Positions 1 to 8,928 are shown, numbered from the stretch's first letter. The stretch: 64,000 bases of DNA from Bradyrhizobium macuxiense (GCF_007993935.1 NZ_VITY01000021.1:81914-145913); one strand, 5' to 3'. The notes: generated from the letters alone by a model not told the origin. Translations and numbers: made by a program.

Positions 1-64
1 TGTTGGCGCGTTCGCGTGCGGCATCCAGATCGGTGGTGTCGACGAGATCGATGGTCCCGTGCAT
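1..64 (-). CDS. 5' end of an unidentified CDS, cut by window edge
   Basis: The complement carries an ATG at position 64, with a GAGGAG Shine-Dalgarno just upstream. The frame stays open to the window edge and reads MHGTIDLVDTTDLDAARERA. Twenty-one codons are too few to assign a family. The start and ribosome-binding site make a real gene running off the left edge likely. Confidence 0.5.
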   Translation of the reverse strand, partial: MHGTIDLVDTTDLDAARERAN

Positions 65-304
65 GAGCGGCTCCTCAACCGTTGCAGCAGCCGGGGCATC
101 GCCGGCGCGCCATGTTTTACCGAATTACATTCTCATTCCGCGGTTTGCGCAAGGGGCCTCAACGCGCATTTGGCCGCATTGGTAGCCGGCCAAAGCGGCC
201 GAATCCGGGCCTTTCCGGCCGTGGAGCGGCATGGCGGTGACCACGCCCGTTTGAAACGCCGTTTGATTTGGTCTGATGGTGTCGTGCGAACAGTGCAGGG
301 GCAG

Positions 305-700
305 CTATTGACTGGCGGGTTTTTCGCCGCCGGTCTTTTCGCTGGCGGGTTTTTCGCAGGGGTAGGTGTCCTGCATTCCCCACAGCAGCAGCGACGCGAT
401 CGCGACATCGCCCTTCGCTGCCCGCTTTTCGGCTGACTTGAGCATGATCTCTTCGGTCTGCTCGGTGGTCAGTGCGAGGTCGCCGGGCATGCAGAACAGC
501 ATTTGGCCGCCATGGCGTTTGAGCCAGGCATTGGAAGCCATCATGCCGCCCCTTGCGCCGTCCAGGTACATATAATTGAAGATGCGATAGTTCTCGCCCT
601 TCGGATTGCGGTAGGAGTCGAGGCGTATATCGGCGGCCGCAGCGGGAGCTGCCGCGATCGCCAAAATCCATGCCGACAAGATCCACTTGTTCATCGCCAT
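305..700 (-). CDS. small exported protein, Rap1a/Tai-like
   Basis: This is a 131-aa protein with a clear signal peptide (residues 1-23, cleavage near AAAA-DI). The mature part has the pattern FCMPGDLALTTEQ followed by a helix and a second Cys (DTYPC), which resembles the Rap1a/Tai immunity-like fold of small periplasmic proteins with a disulfide. The tail is a short imperfect repeat (KPASEK/GGEKPAS). GAGGG lies upstream; the start may be this ATG or the one two codons later (694). It stands alone, so no partner is suggested. The family assignment is by eye and tentative. Confidence 0.6.
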   Translation of the reverse strand: MAMNKWILSAWILAIAAAPAAAADIRLDSYRNPKGENYRIFNYMYLDGARGGMMASNAWLKRHGGQMLFCMPGDLALTTEQTEEIMLKSAEKRAAKGDVAIASLLLWGMQDTYPCEKPASEKTGGEKPASQ

Positions 701-959
701 CTTCCCTCGCGTGCGGCGGCGTGTTCATCGCCTGATTCGTAAGTCATGCAATTGCCTCCCTGGGTTCGAAGCTCACGCTCGACCGGCAAATGGGGCAGGA
801 AAGACCGCGCCGCTTCCGGCGGTCCCGTTAAGGCATAGCCAACCGCACCCGGCCAAAAACCGCCCCTGGCTCTCGACCCCGTGTGAAACCTGGATCACAC
901 TCGCAGCGACAAACCTGTGCTTTTGATGCGCAGAGATTGTCCCGTCCTGGAGCTGTTCC

Positions 960-2117
960 GTGAACGACATGAGCTGGACCCCGCCGGGGCCACCGCCGCC
1001 GCTGCCGCAACCGGTTCCGCCGCCGATGCCGGTGGCGTTTTCAGGGAGCCGGAAGGAGTTCTTCCGCCTGGTCGCGCGCGGCGCCGGGCTCGAGCTCGTC
1101 ACGGTCGGCTTCTACCGGTTCTGGCTCACCACCGACATCCGCCGCCACCTCTGGTCGAACACCCTGATCGACGGCGACGGAGCGGAATATACCGGCCGCG
1201 GCAAGGAGCTCCTGATCGGCTTTTTGGTCGCGCTCGCGATCCTGGTGCCGGTCTATCTCGGCTACGCCCTGCTCGTCATCGAGGCCGAGCACGGCCAGAC
1301 TTTCTCCTCGTTTCCGCTGGTCGCCTTCTTCTATCTGTTCGGCCAGTTCGCGATCTACCGCGCGCGGCGCTACCGGCTGACCCGCACGGTGTGGCGCGGC
1401 GTCCGTTTCTGGATGAGCGGCTCGGGCTGGATCTATGCGCTGAAGGCCTCGCTATGGGGCTTCCTGGTCGTGATCACGTTCGGCTTTGCGCTGCCATGGC
1501 GCGAGGCGGCGCTCGAACGCTACAAGATGCGGCACTCCTATTACGGCGATCTGCAGGGCTCGTTCGAGGGCCGCGGCTGGGATTTCTTCAAGCGCGGCTG
1601 GTGGCTCTGGCTCCTGATGCCGTTCGCGATGGTGACGATCTTCGGCCCGTTCGCCTATGCCGCGTTCAAGGCGATCGAGTGGCGCTGGTGGCTGTCGGGC
1701 ATCCGTTTCGGCGAGGTCAGGCTTGAATCCACCATGCGGCGCAGCGCGCTGATCGGCCTGTACTGGAAGGTGATCGGCTGGGCCATGCTGCTCGGCGCCG
1801 TGTTCTCGGTCTATCTCGTGCTCTGCATCTTCCTGGCGGCCAGCATCGACGGCTCCTCGATCGAGACCTTCTTCAAGACCGAGGCGTTCGCCAAGAGCAT
1901 TCCGCTGATGGTCATGCTCGGCATCGGCTATCTCGCCCTTGCACTCGCGATGAACGTGGTGATGCGGGTCTATCTGATGCGCGATCTCTGGGTCCGGGTG
2001 CTGTCGACGACCATCGTGCATAACATCGGCGCGGCGGCCAACGTCACCGCGCGCGGCGATCTCGCCAATGCGCTCGGTGAAGGTTTTGCCGACGGCCTCG
2101 ACGTCGCGGGATTCTAG
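960..2117 (+). CDS. DUF898 (YjgN-like) polytopic membrane protein
   Basis: This is a 385-aa inner-membrane protein. A proline-rich N-terminus (residues 8-23) precedes a DUF898-type core: FSGSRKEFFRLVARGAGLEL, then several hydrophobic spans with aromatic, basic turns (YRFWLTTDIRRHLW, EWRWWLSGIRFG). A GTG start at 960 is chosen because GGAG sits 7 bases upstream; an ATG three codons later is the alternative. The M48-like peptidase gene follows after 4 bp, so the two probably form an operon. The YjgN/DUF898 family has no established biochemical role. Confidence 0.8.
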   Translation: MNDMSWTPPGPPPPLPQPVPPPMPVAFSGSRKEFFRLVARGAGLELVTVGFYRFWLTTDIRRHLWSNTLIDGDGAEYTGRGKELLIGFLVALAILVPVYLGYALLVIEAEHGQTFSSFPLVAFFYLFGQFAIYRARRYRLTRTVWRGVRFWMSGSGWIYALKASLWGFLVVITFGFALPWREAALERYKMRHSYYGDLQGSFEGRGWDFFKRGWWLWLLMPFAMVTIFGPFAYAAFKAIEWRWWLSGIRFGEVRLESTMRRSALIGLYWKVIGWAMLLGAVFSVYLVLCIFLAASIDGSSIETFFKTEAFAKSIPLMVMLGIGYLALALAMNVVMRVYLMRDLWVRVLSTTIVHNIGAAANVTARGDLANALGEGFADGLDVAGF

Positions 2118-2121
2118 CGTC

Positions 2122-3240
2122 ATGGAATCCGATCTCGACCAGGCCAATTCCGCGGCGTCGCCGGTCCCGGGCGCGGTGTTCTTCGACGGCGCATCGAGCC
2201 GCCGGCGCAGCGTCGCGCTCAGACTGTCCGATGCGCTGGAGATCAGGGAAGACGGCGAACTGCTCGCGCGCTGGGCGTTCGCCGACATCCGCCGTGCCGA
2301 CAGCCCGTCCGGCCTGCTGCGGTTGAGCTGCCTGACGGCTCCGGCGTTGGCGCGGCTCGAGATCCGCGACGCGCAGCTGATCGCCGCGCTGGTCGCGCGC
2401 TGCGACAAGCTCGAGCAGGACCTGCCGAACCGCAAGGGCGTCGCCGGCATCGTCGGCTGGTCGCTCGCGGCCGCGGTGTCGATCGTGCTGGTGGTGCTGT
2501 TCGGCGTGCCGCTCGCCGCCGAGCGGCTGACGCCGCTGGTGCCTGATTCCTTCGAGCGCCGCCTCGGCGACGTCGCGGAAGCGCAGGTCAAGGTGGTGTT
2601 CGACGGCAAGCCGTGCAGCAACGCGGCGGGACAAGCGGCGTTCGAGAAGCTGATCGGCAAGCTGCGGGAAACCGCGGGGCTCGACAATTCGGTGCAGTCG
2701 GGCGTGCTGGCAACGCCGGTGCCGAACGCCTTCGCGCTGCCCGGCGGCAAGGTCTATTTGTTCGAAGGGCTGCTGGAGAAGGCCGAGAACCCCGACGAGA
2801 TCGCCGGCGTCGTCGCGCATGAGCTCGGCCATCTCCGCCATCGCGACAGCATGCGCGAGCTGATCCACAATGGCGGCACCTCGTTCCTGATCGGGCTGTT
2901 GTTCGGCGACATCAGCGGGTCCGGCGCGCTGATCTTCGCCTCGCGCCAGCTGGTGACGTCGTCCTATTCGCGCGATGCCGAGACCAACGCCGATACGTTC
3001 GCGATCGAGACCATGCACAAGCTCGGCCGCCCGGCCAAGCCGATGGGCGAACTGATGTTCCGCGTCACCGGCAAGGAAGGCGGCAAGGGACTCTCGCTGG
3101 TCTCCAGCCATCCGCTGACCGAGGATCGCCTCGAACGCATGGGCCGGGCGGACGCCGACACTCTGACGATCGGCAAGCCACTGCTGTCGGCCGCCGAATG
3201 GCAGGCGCTGAAGGGCGTGTGCGCATCGGGCAAGACGTGA
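2122..3240 (+). CDS. membrane-anchored M48 family zinc metallopeptidase
   Basis: This is a 372-aa protein. A cytoplasmic N-terminal region (about 1-110) has a pattern typical of the companion domain of such peptidases. One membrane segment follows near 113-135 (IVGWSLAAAVSIVLVVLFG), then an M48 catalytic domain. The zinc site HELGH lies at residues 233-237, and the downstream DAETNAD supplies the usual third Glu ligand. The ATG at 2122 is chosen because it sits 4 bp after the upstream stop; the frame is open further upstream. The domain probably works outside the inner membrane in protein turnover, with substrate unknown. It is coupled to the DUF898 gene. Confidence 0.85.
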   Translation: MESDLDQANSAASPVPGAVFFDGASSRRRSVALRLSDALEIREDGELLARWAFADIRRADSPSGLLRLSCLTAPALARLEIRDAQLIAALVARCDKLEQDLPNRKGVAGIVGWSLAAAVSIVLVVLFGVPLAAERLTPLVPDSFERRLGDVAEAQVKVVFDGKPCSNAAGQAAFEKLIGKLRETAGLDNSVQSGVLATPVPNAFALPGGKVYLFEGLLEKAENPDEIAGVVAHELGHLRHRDSMRELIHNGGTSFLIGLLFGDISGSGALIFASRQLVTSSYSRDAETNADTFAIETMHKLGRPAKPMGELMFRVTGKEGGKGLSLVSSHPLTEDRLERMGRADADTLTIGKPLLSAAEWQALKGVCASGKT

Positions 3241-3271
3241 GGCGAGGGGATTTCGACGCTGGAGCAATCCC

Positions 3272-3517
3272 ATGCCGCGTGACGACAGATACTGGTTTCC
3301 CGCCAAGCGCTACGGCTGGGGCTGGGGACCTCCGAGCAACTGGCAGGGCTGGGCGGTCCTCGCCGGCTTTGTGGCGCTGGTCGCCGTCGGCGCCGCGACG
3401 ATCCTGCCGCATTCTCCGGCGCGCTTCGTCGCCTACGTTGTCGTGCTGAGCGTCCTGCTCACCGCCGTGTGCTGGTGGAAGGGCGAGCCGCCGCGCTGGC
3501 GCTGGGGCGGCGACTAG
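3272..3517 (+). CDS. small membrane protein, two helices
   Basis: This 81-aa protein has an aromatic, Trp/Gly-rich N-terminus (YGWGWGPPSNWQGW), two hydrophobic helices (about 27-46 and 51-67) and a basic Trp-rich tail (WRWGGD). It starts 31 bp after the peptidase stop on the same strand and may be co-transcribed. It converges on the binding-protein gene ending at 3533. No family is recognised. Confidence 0.6.
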   Translation: MPRDDRYWFPAKRYGWGWGPPSNWQGWAVLAGFVALVAVGAATILPHSPARFVAYVVVLSVLLTAVCWWKGEPPRWRWGGD

Positions 3518-3532
3518 CCCAATTTTGTACGC

Positions 3533-4681
3533 CTACTTCACCAGCCGGAACTTGCCGCCCTCGACCTTGATCAGGAACGCCGAACGCTCGTCATAGCCGT
3601 TGTGGTCGGTTGGGCTCATGGTCGAGAGGCCGTTGTTCAGATAGACGTCCTTGCCGCGCTCCAGTTCGTCGCGCAGCGCGGCGCGGAATTCAGCCGTGCC
3701 GGGCTTAGCGGTCTTCAGCGCATTGGCCGCCGCCCGCTTGAACAGCGTGACCGCGTCCCACAGATGCGCGCCGAAGATGTTCGGGCTCGAGCCGTTGGCC
3801 TTCTCGTAGGCCGACACGAACGCGTCGCGCGCCTGGCGGAACGGATCGCTCGCCGGCAGATCGTCGGCGATCGTGAAGGCCTCGCCGGTGAAGATCGCGC
3901 CCTCGACATTGGCGCCGCCGAGCTTGATGAATTCCTCCGACGCGACGCCGTGGGTCTGGAAAATCTTGCCGGCATAGCCGCGGCTGCGCAGCGCTTCCTG
4001 CGGCAGCACGGCCGGCGTGCCGGCAGACGCAATGAACACCGCCTCCGGGTTGGTTGCGATCACCTTCAGCGCCTGGCCCATCGCGCTGGTGTCCGAACGC
4101 GCATAGACCTCATGCGTCGTGACGGTAATCCCGAGCGGAGGGGCGAGCCGCGACACCTCCTTGTAATAGCCTTCGCCATAGCCGTCGGAGACGCCGATAT
4201 AGCCGAGCGTCTTGATGCCCGACTTCGCGATGTATTTCAGGATCGCCGCCGCCATCAGGTCGTCGTTGGGTACCACCTTGAACGCCCAGCGGCGGCGCTC
4301 GTCCATCGGCTGCACGATCGCGGTCGCCGCCGCGAGCGAGATGATCGGCGTCTTGGCTTCGAAGGCGACGTCGAGCATCGGCATGGTCACGGGGGTGAGC
4401 GAGGAGCCGATCAGGATGTCGACGCCGTCCTGGATCACGAGCCGCCGGGCGTTCTGCGTGCCCTTGGTGGGATCGGACTCGTCGTCGAGCGCGATATAGG
4501 TGACCTTCTCGCCGCCGATCTCCTTCGGCAGCGCAGCGATGGTGCGCATCTGAGGCTGGCCGAGCGCCGAGCCCGGTCCGGATCCCGACACCACGACGCC
4601 GACCTTGATGTCGGCACGTGCATCCGGCGCGACCAGCATCGCGCCCGCCAGTACCCAGAGTCCGGCCACAGCCAGCTTCAT
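3533..4681 (-). CDS. ABC transporter periplasmic binding protein, branched-chain amino acid type
   Basis: This 382-aa exported protein has a signal peptide (residues 1-23, ending PDARA) followed by the Leu/Ile/Val-binding (Peripla_BP_6) pattern: IKVGVVVSGSGPGSALG, DDESDPTKGTQNARRL, DILIGSSLTPVTMPMLDVA and GYGEGYYKEV. It should bind a small organic ligand in the periplasm and deliver it to a Liv-type permease. The ATG at 4681 is chosen because GGGAGG precedes it; an upstream in-frame extension lacks a signal-peptide start. No permease or ATPase genes are adjacent, so it is an orphan binding protein and its ligand cannot be stated. Confidence 0.85.
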   Translation of the reverse strand: MKLAVAGLWVLAGAMLVAPDARADIKVGVVVSGSGPGSALGQPQMRTIAALPKEIGGEKVTYIALDDESDPTKGTQNARRLVIQDGVDILIGSSLTPVTMPMLDVAFEAKTPIISLAAATAIVQPMDERRRWAFKVVPNDDLMAAAILKYIAKSGIKTLGYIGVSDGYGEGYYKEVSRLAPPLGITVTTHEVYARSDTSAMGQALKVIATNPEAVFIASAGTPAVLPQEALRSRGYAGKIFQTHGVASEEFIKLGGANVEGAIFTGEAFTIADDLPASDPFRQARDAFVSAYEKANGSSPNIFGAHLWDAVTLFKRAAANALKTAKPGTAEFRAALRDELERGKDVYLNNGLSTMSPTDHNGYDERSAFLIKVEGGKFRLVK

Positions 4682-4938
4682 TGCAAATCCTCCCAGCATG
4701 TTCTTTTTGTAGAATGGCGGCCGATGATAGCCGACCGGTGTCCGGTTTCGCATCATATTGATTCCGCCGCATCGGTCTGTCCCCCTGATTGGGGACAGCC
4801 GGGCGGCCAGAACCGCCGTTGCCCGAAGCGTCCTGAACCTCGCGTTTACCAATCCCCTAAAGGCCGCGGGAACCAGTTTCCCTAATCGGGCGGCAATCTC
4901 CGCCTGTTATCCAGGGATCGGAAAAGGGAGTACGAACC

Positions 4939-5055
4939 ATGTTCAGCATTGTTCGGATCCTCGTCTTGATCGCATCAGCGTATGCGGGATCCGTGGTAGC
5001 GGAAGTGCAGTTTGACGGCGCGCCGCCGTCGCCAGCGGTCGACGTCCATGAGTGA
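4939..5055 (+). CDS. 38-aa hydrophobic leader-like peptide
   Basis: A short frame starts with ATG at 4939, has GGGAG eight bases upstream, and encodes a hydrophobic stretch (SIVRILVLIASAYAGSVVA) followed by a short acidic tail. Its TGA stop overlaps the start of the next gene by 8 bases. It is either a tiny membrane or secreted peptide or a translational leader for the 70-aa gene. The good ribosome-binding site and overlap argue for translation; no family is known. Confidence 0.45.
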   Translation: MFSIVRILVLIASAYAGSVVAEVQFDGAPPSPAVDVHE

Positions 5056-5260
5056 ACCTCATCCGATCGCGCCCGAGCACGCGCGCGCCATCTGCGACGA
5101 GATTGGCGAGAGGCTGCGCTATGCCCTGCGCGGCGATTACGCCGATCTGCCGCCAAGGCTGCGCGAACTCATGGACGAATTGTCGCTGCAGGATTGCGAG
5201 GCGCCATCGCTGGTGCCGGCTATGGCCGACATGATGCGGCCGCTGGTCGTCGCAGCCTAG
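5048..5260 (+). CDS. 70-aa helical protein, weak NepR-like pattern
   Basis: The 70-aa product contains IGERLRYALRGDYADLPPRL, which loosely recalls the IGxxLR...LPxRLxxLL pattern of NepR anti-sigma factors of the alphaproteobacterial general stress response. Neither a PhyR nor an EcfG gene is nearby, so the resemblance is only a suggestion. The ATG at 5048 is chosen because it overlaps the end of the 38-aa frame, as in coupled translation. It is probably a soluble helical protein. Confidence 0.55.
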   Translation: MSEPHPIAPEHARAICDEIGERLRYALRGDYADLPPRLRELMDELSLQDCEAPSLVPAMADMMRPLVVAA

Positions 5261-5446
5261 GTCTTGGCTCATCGATAAGCTGCTGATGGTCTCATCTTGA
5301 CCAGAGCGGATATCGCAGCGGCGCGGAATGCGCTTTGATCCGACGCATCTTCCAAGCGAACGCGCGCTACGTCGTAGTAGCGGTTTGTGCTAACGTTGGA
5401 TGACTGCGTACCTGACCGATTGGCTTCGATCTTCTCTGAGGCATCA

Positions 5447-5956
5447 ATGACCTTGCGCGCGATTCTTGCAGCATGCTCGATGGCAGCTCTTGGAGTTCTC
5501 ACGATGGCATCCGACGTGCTGGGCCAAAAGCAATCTTTCAAAGAGCAGCTGGTGGGGACCTGGACCCTGCTCTCCTGGGAGCAGAAGAAGGCTGATGGCA
5601 CTACGCTCGAGCATTATGGGAAGGCTCCAAAGGGCATCGCCTTCTTTGATGCGGATGGACGGTACATCATCACGGTGATGAAGTCGGATCGCGCCAGGTA
5701 TGCGAGCAATGCCCTCAGGCAGGGCACCCCTGAAGAATACAAGGAAACTGCCGAGGGCACGATAACCTACTTCGGGACCTATTCGGCGAACGAGGCCGAT
5801 AGCAGCATCTCGATCCACGTCGAGGGCAGTTCTTTTCCGAACTGGAATGGTTCAGATCAAAAGCGCTTTGTCGCGATTGCGGGAAATCAACTGACGCTGA
5901 CTGTCCGTCCCCCGGGCGGCGATGTCGTTGAAGTGATTTGGACACGGGCAAAGTGA
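5447..5956 (+). CDS. exported lipocalin-like domain protein
   Basis: This is a 169-aa protein with a signal peptide (about residues 1-26). The mature domain starts FKEQLVGTWTLLSWEQK and continues with APKGIAFFDADGRYIITVM and a beta-rich remainder, the pattern of Lipocalin_5-type domains. These have an unassigned, probably ligand-binding role. The ATG at 5447 is chosen because TGAGG lies six bases upstream and the signal peptide begins there. It stands alone between convergent or unrelated genes. Confidence 0.75.
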   Translation: MTLRAILAACSMAALGVLTMASDVLGQKQSFKEQLVGTWTLLSWEQKKADGTTLEHYGKAPKGIAFFDADGRYIITVMKSDRARYASNALRQGTPEEYKETAEGTITYFGTYSANEADSSISIHVEGSSFPNWNGSDQKRFVAIAGNQLTLTVRPPGGDVVEVIWTRAK

Positions 5957-6021
5957 TCGAGCCGGGTCGATCCGCTTCCGAGCCCCGAGCGGATCTGCCG
6001 TCGGTCGTCTCCGCTCGCCAA

Positions 6022-6516
6022 CTATTCGAGCCGAAAGGCGTCTTTCACGGGATAACCCAGATTCACGCCTATCTTCCAGGCGCCATCTATCTTGCTCAGC
6101 AAATAGGTCCCGCCCGATCTGTTGAGTTCGCTGCCGTCCGCCTTGTAACGCGCGTATGTGCCGCCTGCGATGGCGTGTGCGGGGCCAAGGAGCTTTACTC
6201 CGAAATCAATCCATTCAGTTTTGGCGTAGCCTTGATTCACCGCCGCGTCGCGATACTTCTTGTACCAATCTAACGCCTCATCCTTTGTCGCGAAGGACGT
6301 GAAACCTCGCGGTCCTGCGGTGACGAATGGAGTACTGATGATCTGCGCCACGGCAGCCATGTCGCCGCGGCTGTATGCCTCAAAATATTCGTGCATCAGC
6401 CTGTCGATTGCACTCCTATCTGTGGCTGGATCAATGGACTGAGCGCGCGCAGCAAGCGGGATTAACATCAGCGCGGCGGCGATTGTCAGCGTGATTTTCT
6501 TTACCAGCGGCGTCAT
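6022..6516 (-). CDS. exported NTF2/SnoaL-fold protein
   Basis: This 164-aa protein has a signal peptide ending AARAQS and then an NTF2-like cone domain: AIDRLMHEYFEAYSRGDMAA, a mid region with FATKDEALDWYKKY, and the closing strands SKIDGAWKIGVNLGY. Such domains bind small hydrophobic ligands or have lost catalysis; no catalytic assignment is possible. The ATG at 6516 has a purine-rich AAAGGGGG upstream and begins the signal peptide, so the longer open frame is not used. Confidence 0.7.
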   Translation of the reverse strand: MTPLVKKITLTIAAALMLIPLAARAQSIDPATDRSAIDRLMHEYFEAYSRGDMAAVAQIISTPFVTAGPRGFTSFATKDEALDWYKKYRDAAVNQGYAKTEWIDFGVKLLGPAHAIAGGTYARYKADGSELNRSGGTYLLSKIDGAWKIGVNLGYPVKDAFRLE

Positions 6517-6627
6517 GGCCGTGCCCCCTTTCTCAGCGGCGCGCTGACCAATGGAACTGCGGTCCGGGACCCCTGGTCCGCAATCCACACCGGGCCGGAG
6601 AACACCGTCGGGCCTCAGCGCGCCGCG

Positions 6628-7623
6628 TCACACGTTCTTCGCGACCTTCCTGGTCCGTGTCGGGCCGGCGCCGGCGATTGCCGGCTTGATATTCCACACT
6701 GCGCGCACGGCGGCGAAGGCGTGGGCGATCACCGGCTCCTGGCGGCGGGCGGCGAGGCTGACGAAGGAGAGATCGCAGGTCAGCTTCACCTTGTCGGCGA
6801 CCACGAACTGATGCGGGCGCGCCATCCGCGGCGCCAGCACGCTGTCACGCGCGAGGCTGAGGCAGAGACCGGATTCGACGAAGTCGATCATCGCCTCTTC
6901 CTGGTCGGTGTAGCCGATGCGCTTCGGCAAGGCGCCGAGCGGCCGGAAAATGTCGTCGAGCAGCCGCCGGTGACCGGAATGCGGCGGTGTCGCGAGCCAG
7001 GGCAGCTCGGCGAGCTCCGCCCAGCCCTTGCCGATGACCCGGTCCCGCCAGCCGATCGGCGCGATCACGCGGTAGTCGTAGCAGAGCAGCGGCGCCAGCT
7101 GGTAGCGGCCGTCGGCAATGGTCCGCTCGGCGAAGCTGTGATGGACGAGGTGCTCCTGCGGCGTGGCGTCGACGTAATAGCCGACGTCGAGTTCGCCCCT
7201 GCCGATCTGTGCCAGCACGTCGTCGCTGACGCCATGGCGCAGGAAGACCTCGGTGCGTTGCGAGGACATCGCAAGGCTGCGCACGAACGGTCCGAGCCGG
7301 GTGAATTCGGGGTCGAGGATGGTGCCGACGCGCAGCGTGCCGCGCTGCGCCTCGTTCAACGAATCCGCCATCGCCTTGAAGTCGGATGCCGCCGCCACCG
7401 CCCGGTGCGCCAGCGGCAGCAGCGCGGCGCCGGCCTCGGTCAGCGTGAAGCCGCCGGGTGTGCGGTTGAACAGCTGCAGTCCGGTGCTTTCCTCGAGCGC
7501 CTTGAGTTGCAGGCTGACCGCCGGCTGGGTCAGTTTCAGCATCGCTGCAGCGCGCGATACAGTGCCCTCACGGGCAACCGTGATGAAGCAACGCAAGGCC
7601 TGGGTACGGGGAAGCTCGGTCAT
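6628..7623 (-). CDS. LysR family transcriptional regulator
   Basis: The 331-aa protein has an N-terminal winged helix-turn-helix of LysR type (residues 8-66: SRAAAMLKLTQPAVSLQLKA, then LFNRTPGGFTLTEAG). A two-lobed effector domain follows (RGTLRVGTILDPEF..., DVGYYV...). It should bind DNA as a tetramer and respond to a small co-inducer. The start codon directly precedes ELPRTQALRCF as expected. No divergent target gene is adjacent: upstream lies the MerR-ATPase gene on the same strand, so its regulon is not evident here. Confidence 0.9.
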   Translation of the reverse strand: MTELPRTQALRCFITVAREGTVSRAAAMLKLTQPAVSLQLKALEESTGLQLFNRTPGGFTLTEAGAALLPLAHRAVAAASDFKAMADSLNEAQRGTLRVGTILDPEFTRLGPFVRSLAMSSQRTEVFLRHGVSDDVLAQIGRGELDVGYYVDATPQEHLVHHSFAERTIADGRYQLAPLLCYDYRVIAPIGWRDRVIGKGWAELAELPWLATPPHSGHRRLLDDIFRPLGALPKRIGYTDQEEAMIDFVESGLCLSLARDSVLAPRMARPHQFVVADKVKLTCDLSFVSLAARRQEPVIAHAFAAVRAVWNIKPAIAGAGPTRTRKVAKNV

Positions 7624-7710
7624 CGCGTGTGCTTATAGCACACTTTTCCTGAGCGCATCCGTCCTGCGTCATGCATTGTCATATGATGATAATACAACCC
7701 ATGCGAGAAG

Positions 7711-8742
7711 TCAGGATGGCAGCCGCGCCACCATGCCTTCGGTTCGCGCGCGCACCTCCGGCGAGGCGAGGCAGGTCGCAACCGCTTCATAGCCTGCCGC
7801 ACCGGGAATGGGCCTGACGCAGATCGGCAGGCTGTGATTGGCCGGGCACAGGATGATCGCTTCGTCGTCGCCGACGGCGTCGAGGTCCAGGATCGCGCTT
7901 GAGCGCGTCAGGAAGAACTGTGGCCGCGCCTGCGGTCCACGGCGGCGCAGATGCGCGATCACCGCCTCCTGGCTGGCCGCATCGAGCCCCTGCTCGAGCA
8001 TGTCGATCACCGGGATCGCGCCGTCGTCGGCCTCGAGCCATGCGAGCAGGGTGGTGAGCGCGGCAGAGTCCACGGCGCCATCTGCCAGCAGGACGGCAAG
8101 GCTCGCCTCGACCCTCGCCTTGTGCGCCGGGTCGGCGTCGAGCCGCGCGCGAACCGCCGCACCGCCGTCGGCGGCACGGTCCAGTCCGACGAAGCTGGCG
8201 CCGGGCAGCGCTTCTGCGAGCCGCTGCGCAAGGCGCGTCTTGCCGCTGCCGAGCGGGCCGACGATGTAATTCAGCGATTTGACGTCGCGCAGCTCGAAGC
8301 GCTCGCCGCCCCACGGCCATGGCAGGTCGAATGCGACGCGGAGTGCCGGCCGTGCCCTGACCGCACCGATGAGGTCGCGCGTCGCGGGCATTTTGCCGCG
8401 GCCGAGGTCGGTGCGCAGCCGCCGCACCCGGGCGATGCTGTCGCCGCAGTGGCGGATGCGTGCTTCGAGCGTGGCCTCGTGCGCGGCCAGCACGCGGCCG
8501 AGGATGGCGGCGTCGCCGTTCAGGATCCGCGCCACCTCTCCGACACTGAGGCCGAGCGCACGCAGCTCGACGATCTCGGCGCAGCGGGCCATCTCGGCCG
8601 GACCATAGGCACGCCATCCCGCCGGTGTGCGGCCGGGCGCGATCAGGCCGCGCTCCTCGTAGAGGCGCAGCGCTTTCGCCGAGATGCCGAGCTGCCGTGC
8701 AGCTTCGGACGGGCTGAGGAAACGGGCAGCAGGAGCATTCAT
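7711..8742 (-). CDS. MerR-type regulator fused to a P-loop ATPase-like domain
   Basis: This 343-aa protein joins two domains. Residues 8-80 are a MerR winged helix (SPSEAARQLGISAKALRLYE, then GWRAYG) and 84-115 a coiled helix. Residues 140-343 look like a small ABC/AAA-type NTPase: Walker A GPLGSGKT (162-169), a Walker B/D-loop-like IPVIDMLEQGLD (243-254) and a switch-like FFLTRSSAILD (277-287). In active ABC ATPases the Walker B Asp is followed by Glu and the switch holds His; here Met248 and Arg280 stand there, so it may bind nucleotide without hydrolysing it quickly. ABC signature motif is not visible. Small MerR regulators are usually 120-150 aa. Confidence 0.75.
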   Translation of the reverse strand: MNAPAARFLSPSEAARQLGISAKALRLYEERGLIAPGRTPAGWRAYGPAEMARCAEIVELRALGLSVGEVARILNGDAAILGRVLAAHEATLEARIRHCGDSIARVRRLRTDLGRGKMPATRDLIGAVRARPALRVAFDLPWPWGGERFELRDVKSLNYIVGPLGSGKTRLAQRLAEALPGASFVGLDRAADGGAAVRARLDADPAHKARVEASLAVLLADGAVDSAALTTLLAWLEADDGAIPVIDMLEQGLDAASQEAVIAHLRRRGPQARPQFFLTRSSAILDLDAVGDDEAIILCPANHSLPICVRPIPGAAGYEAVATCLASPEVRARTEGMVARLPS

Positions 8743-8864
8743 CGAATCACCTCGCGTCGTCTGACCGCGCCTCTATGGAGGCGGCCGCAGGGGCAAGGTC
8801 AAGCGGGGAGGGGGGCTGTGCTGAATCCGGTGGGGTGAGCACGCTTCCCAGGCTCCCTCTCCCA

Positions 8865-8928
8865 CGCAACCGGGGTCTACCCCGGTTGCGCGTCATAAGT
8901 TTGCGCAAGTCGGGCAGGCCCGACTTGC
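8865..8928. repeat. pair of adjacent perfect palindromes
   Basis: The first palindrome has 11-bp arms (CGCAACCGGGG / CCCCGGTTGCG) around TCTA. The second has 10-bp arms (GCAAGTCGGG / CCCGACTTGC) with a 4-base centre. Both are flanked by CTCCCTCTCCC and GGGAGAGGG, giving a larger imperfect stem. This looks like a REP-type intergenic element rather than a terminator, as no T-run follows. Confidence 0.6.

Noticed and set aside
881..900. GTGTGA-N8-TCACAC as a CRP site
   Set aside because: The spacer between TGTGA and TCACA is eight bases, not the six of CRP/FNR sites; kept only as a palindrome upstream of the DUF898 gene.
2044..3306. 420-codon minus-strand frame
   Set aside because: Antisense to the M48 peptidase gene; HELGH is on the plus strand.
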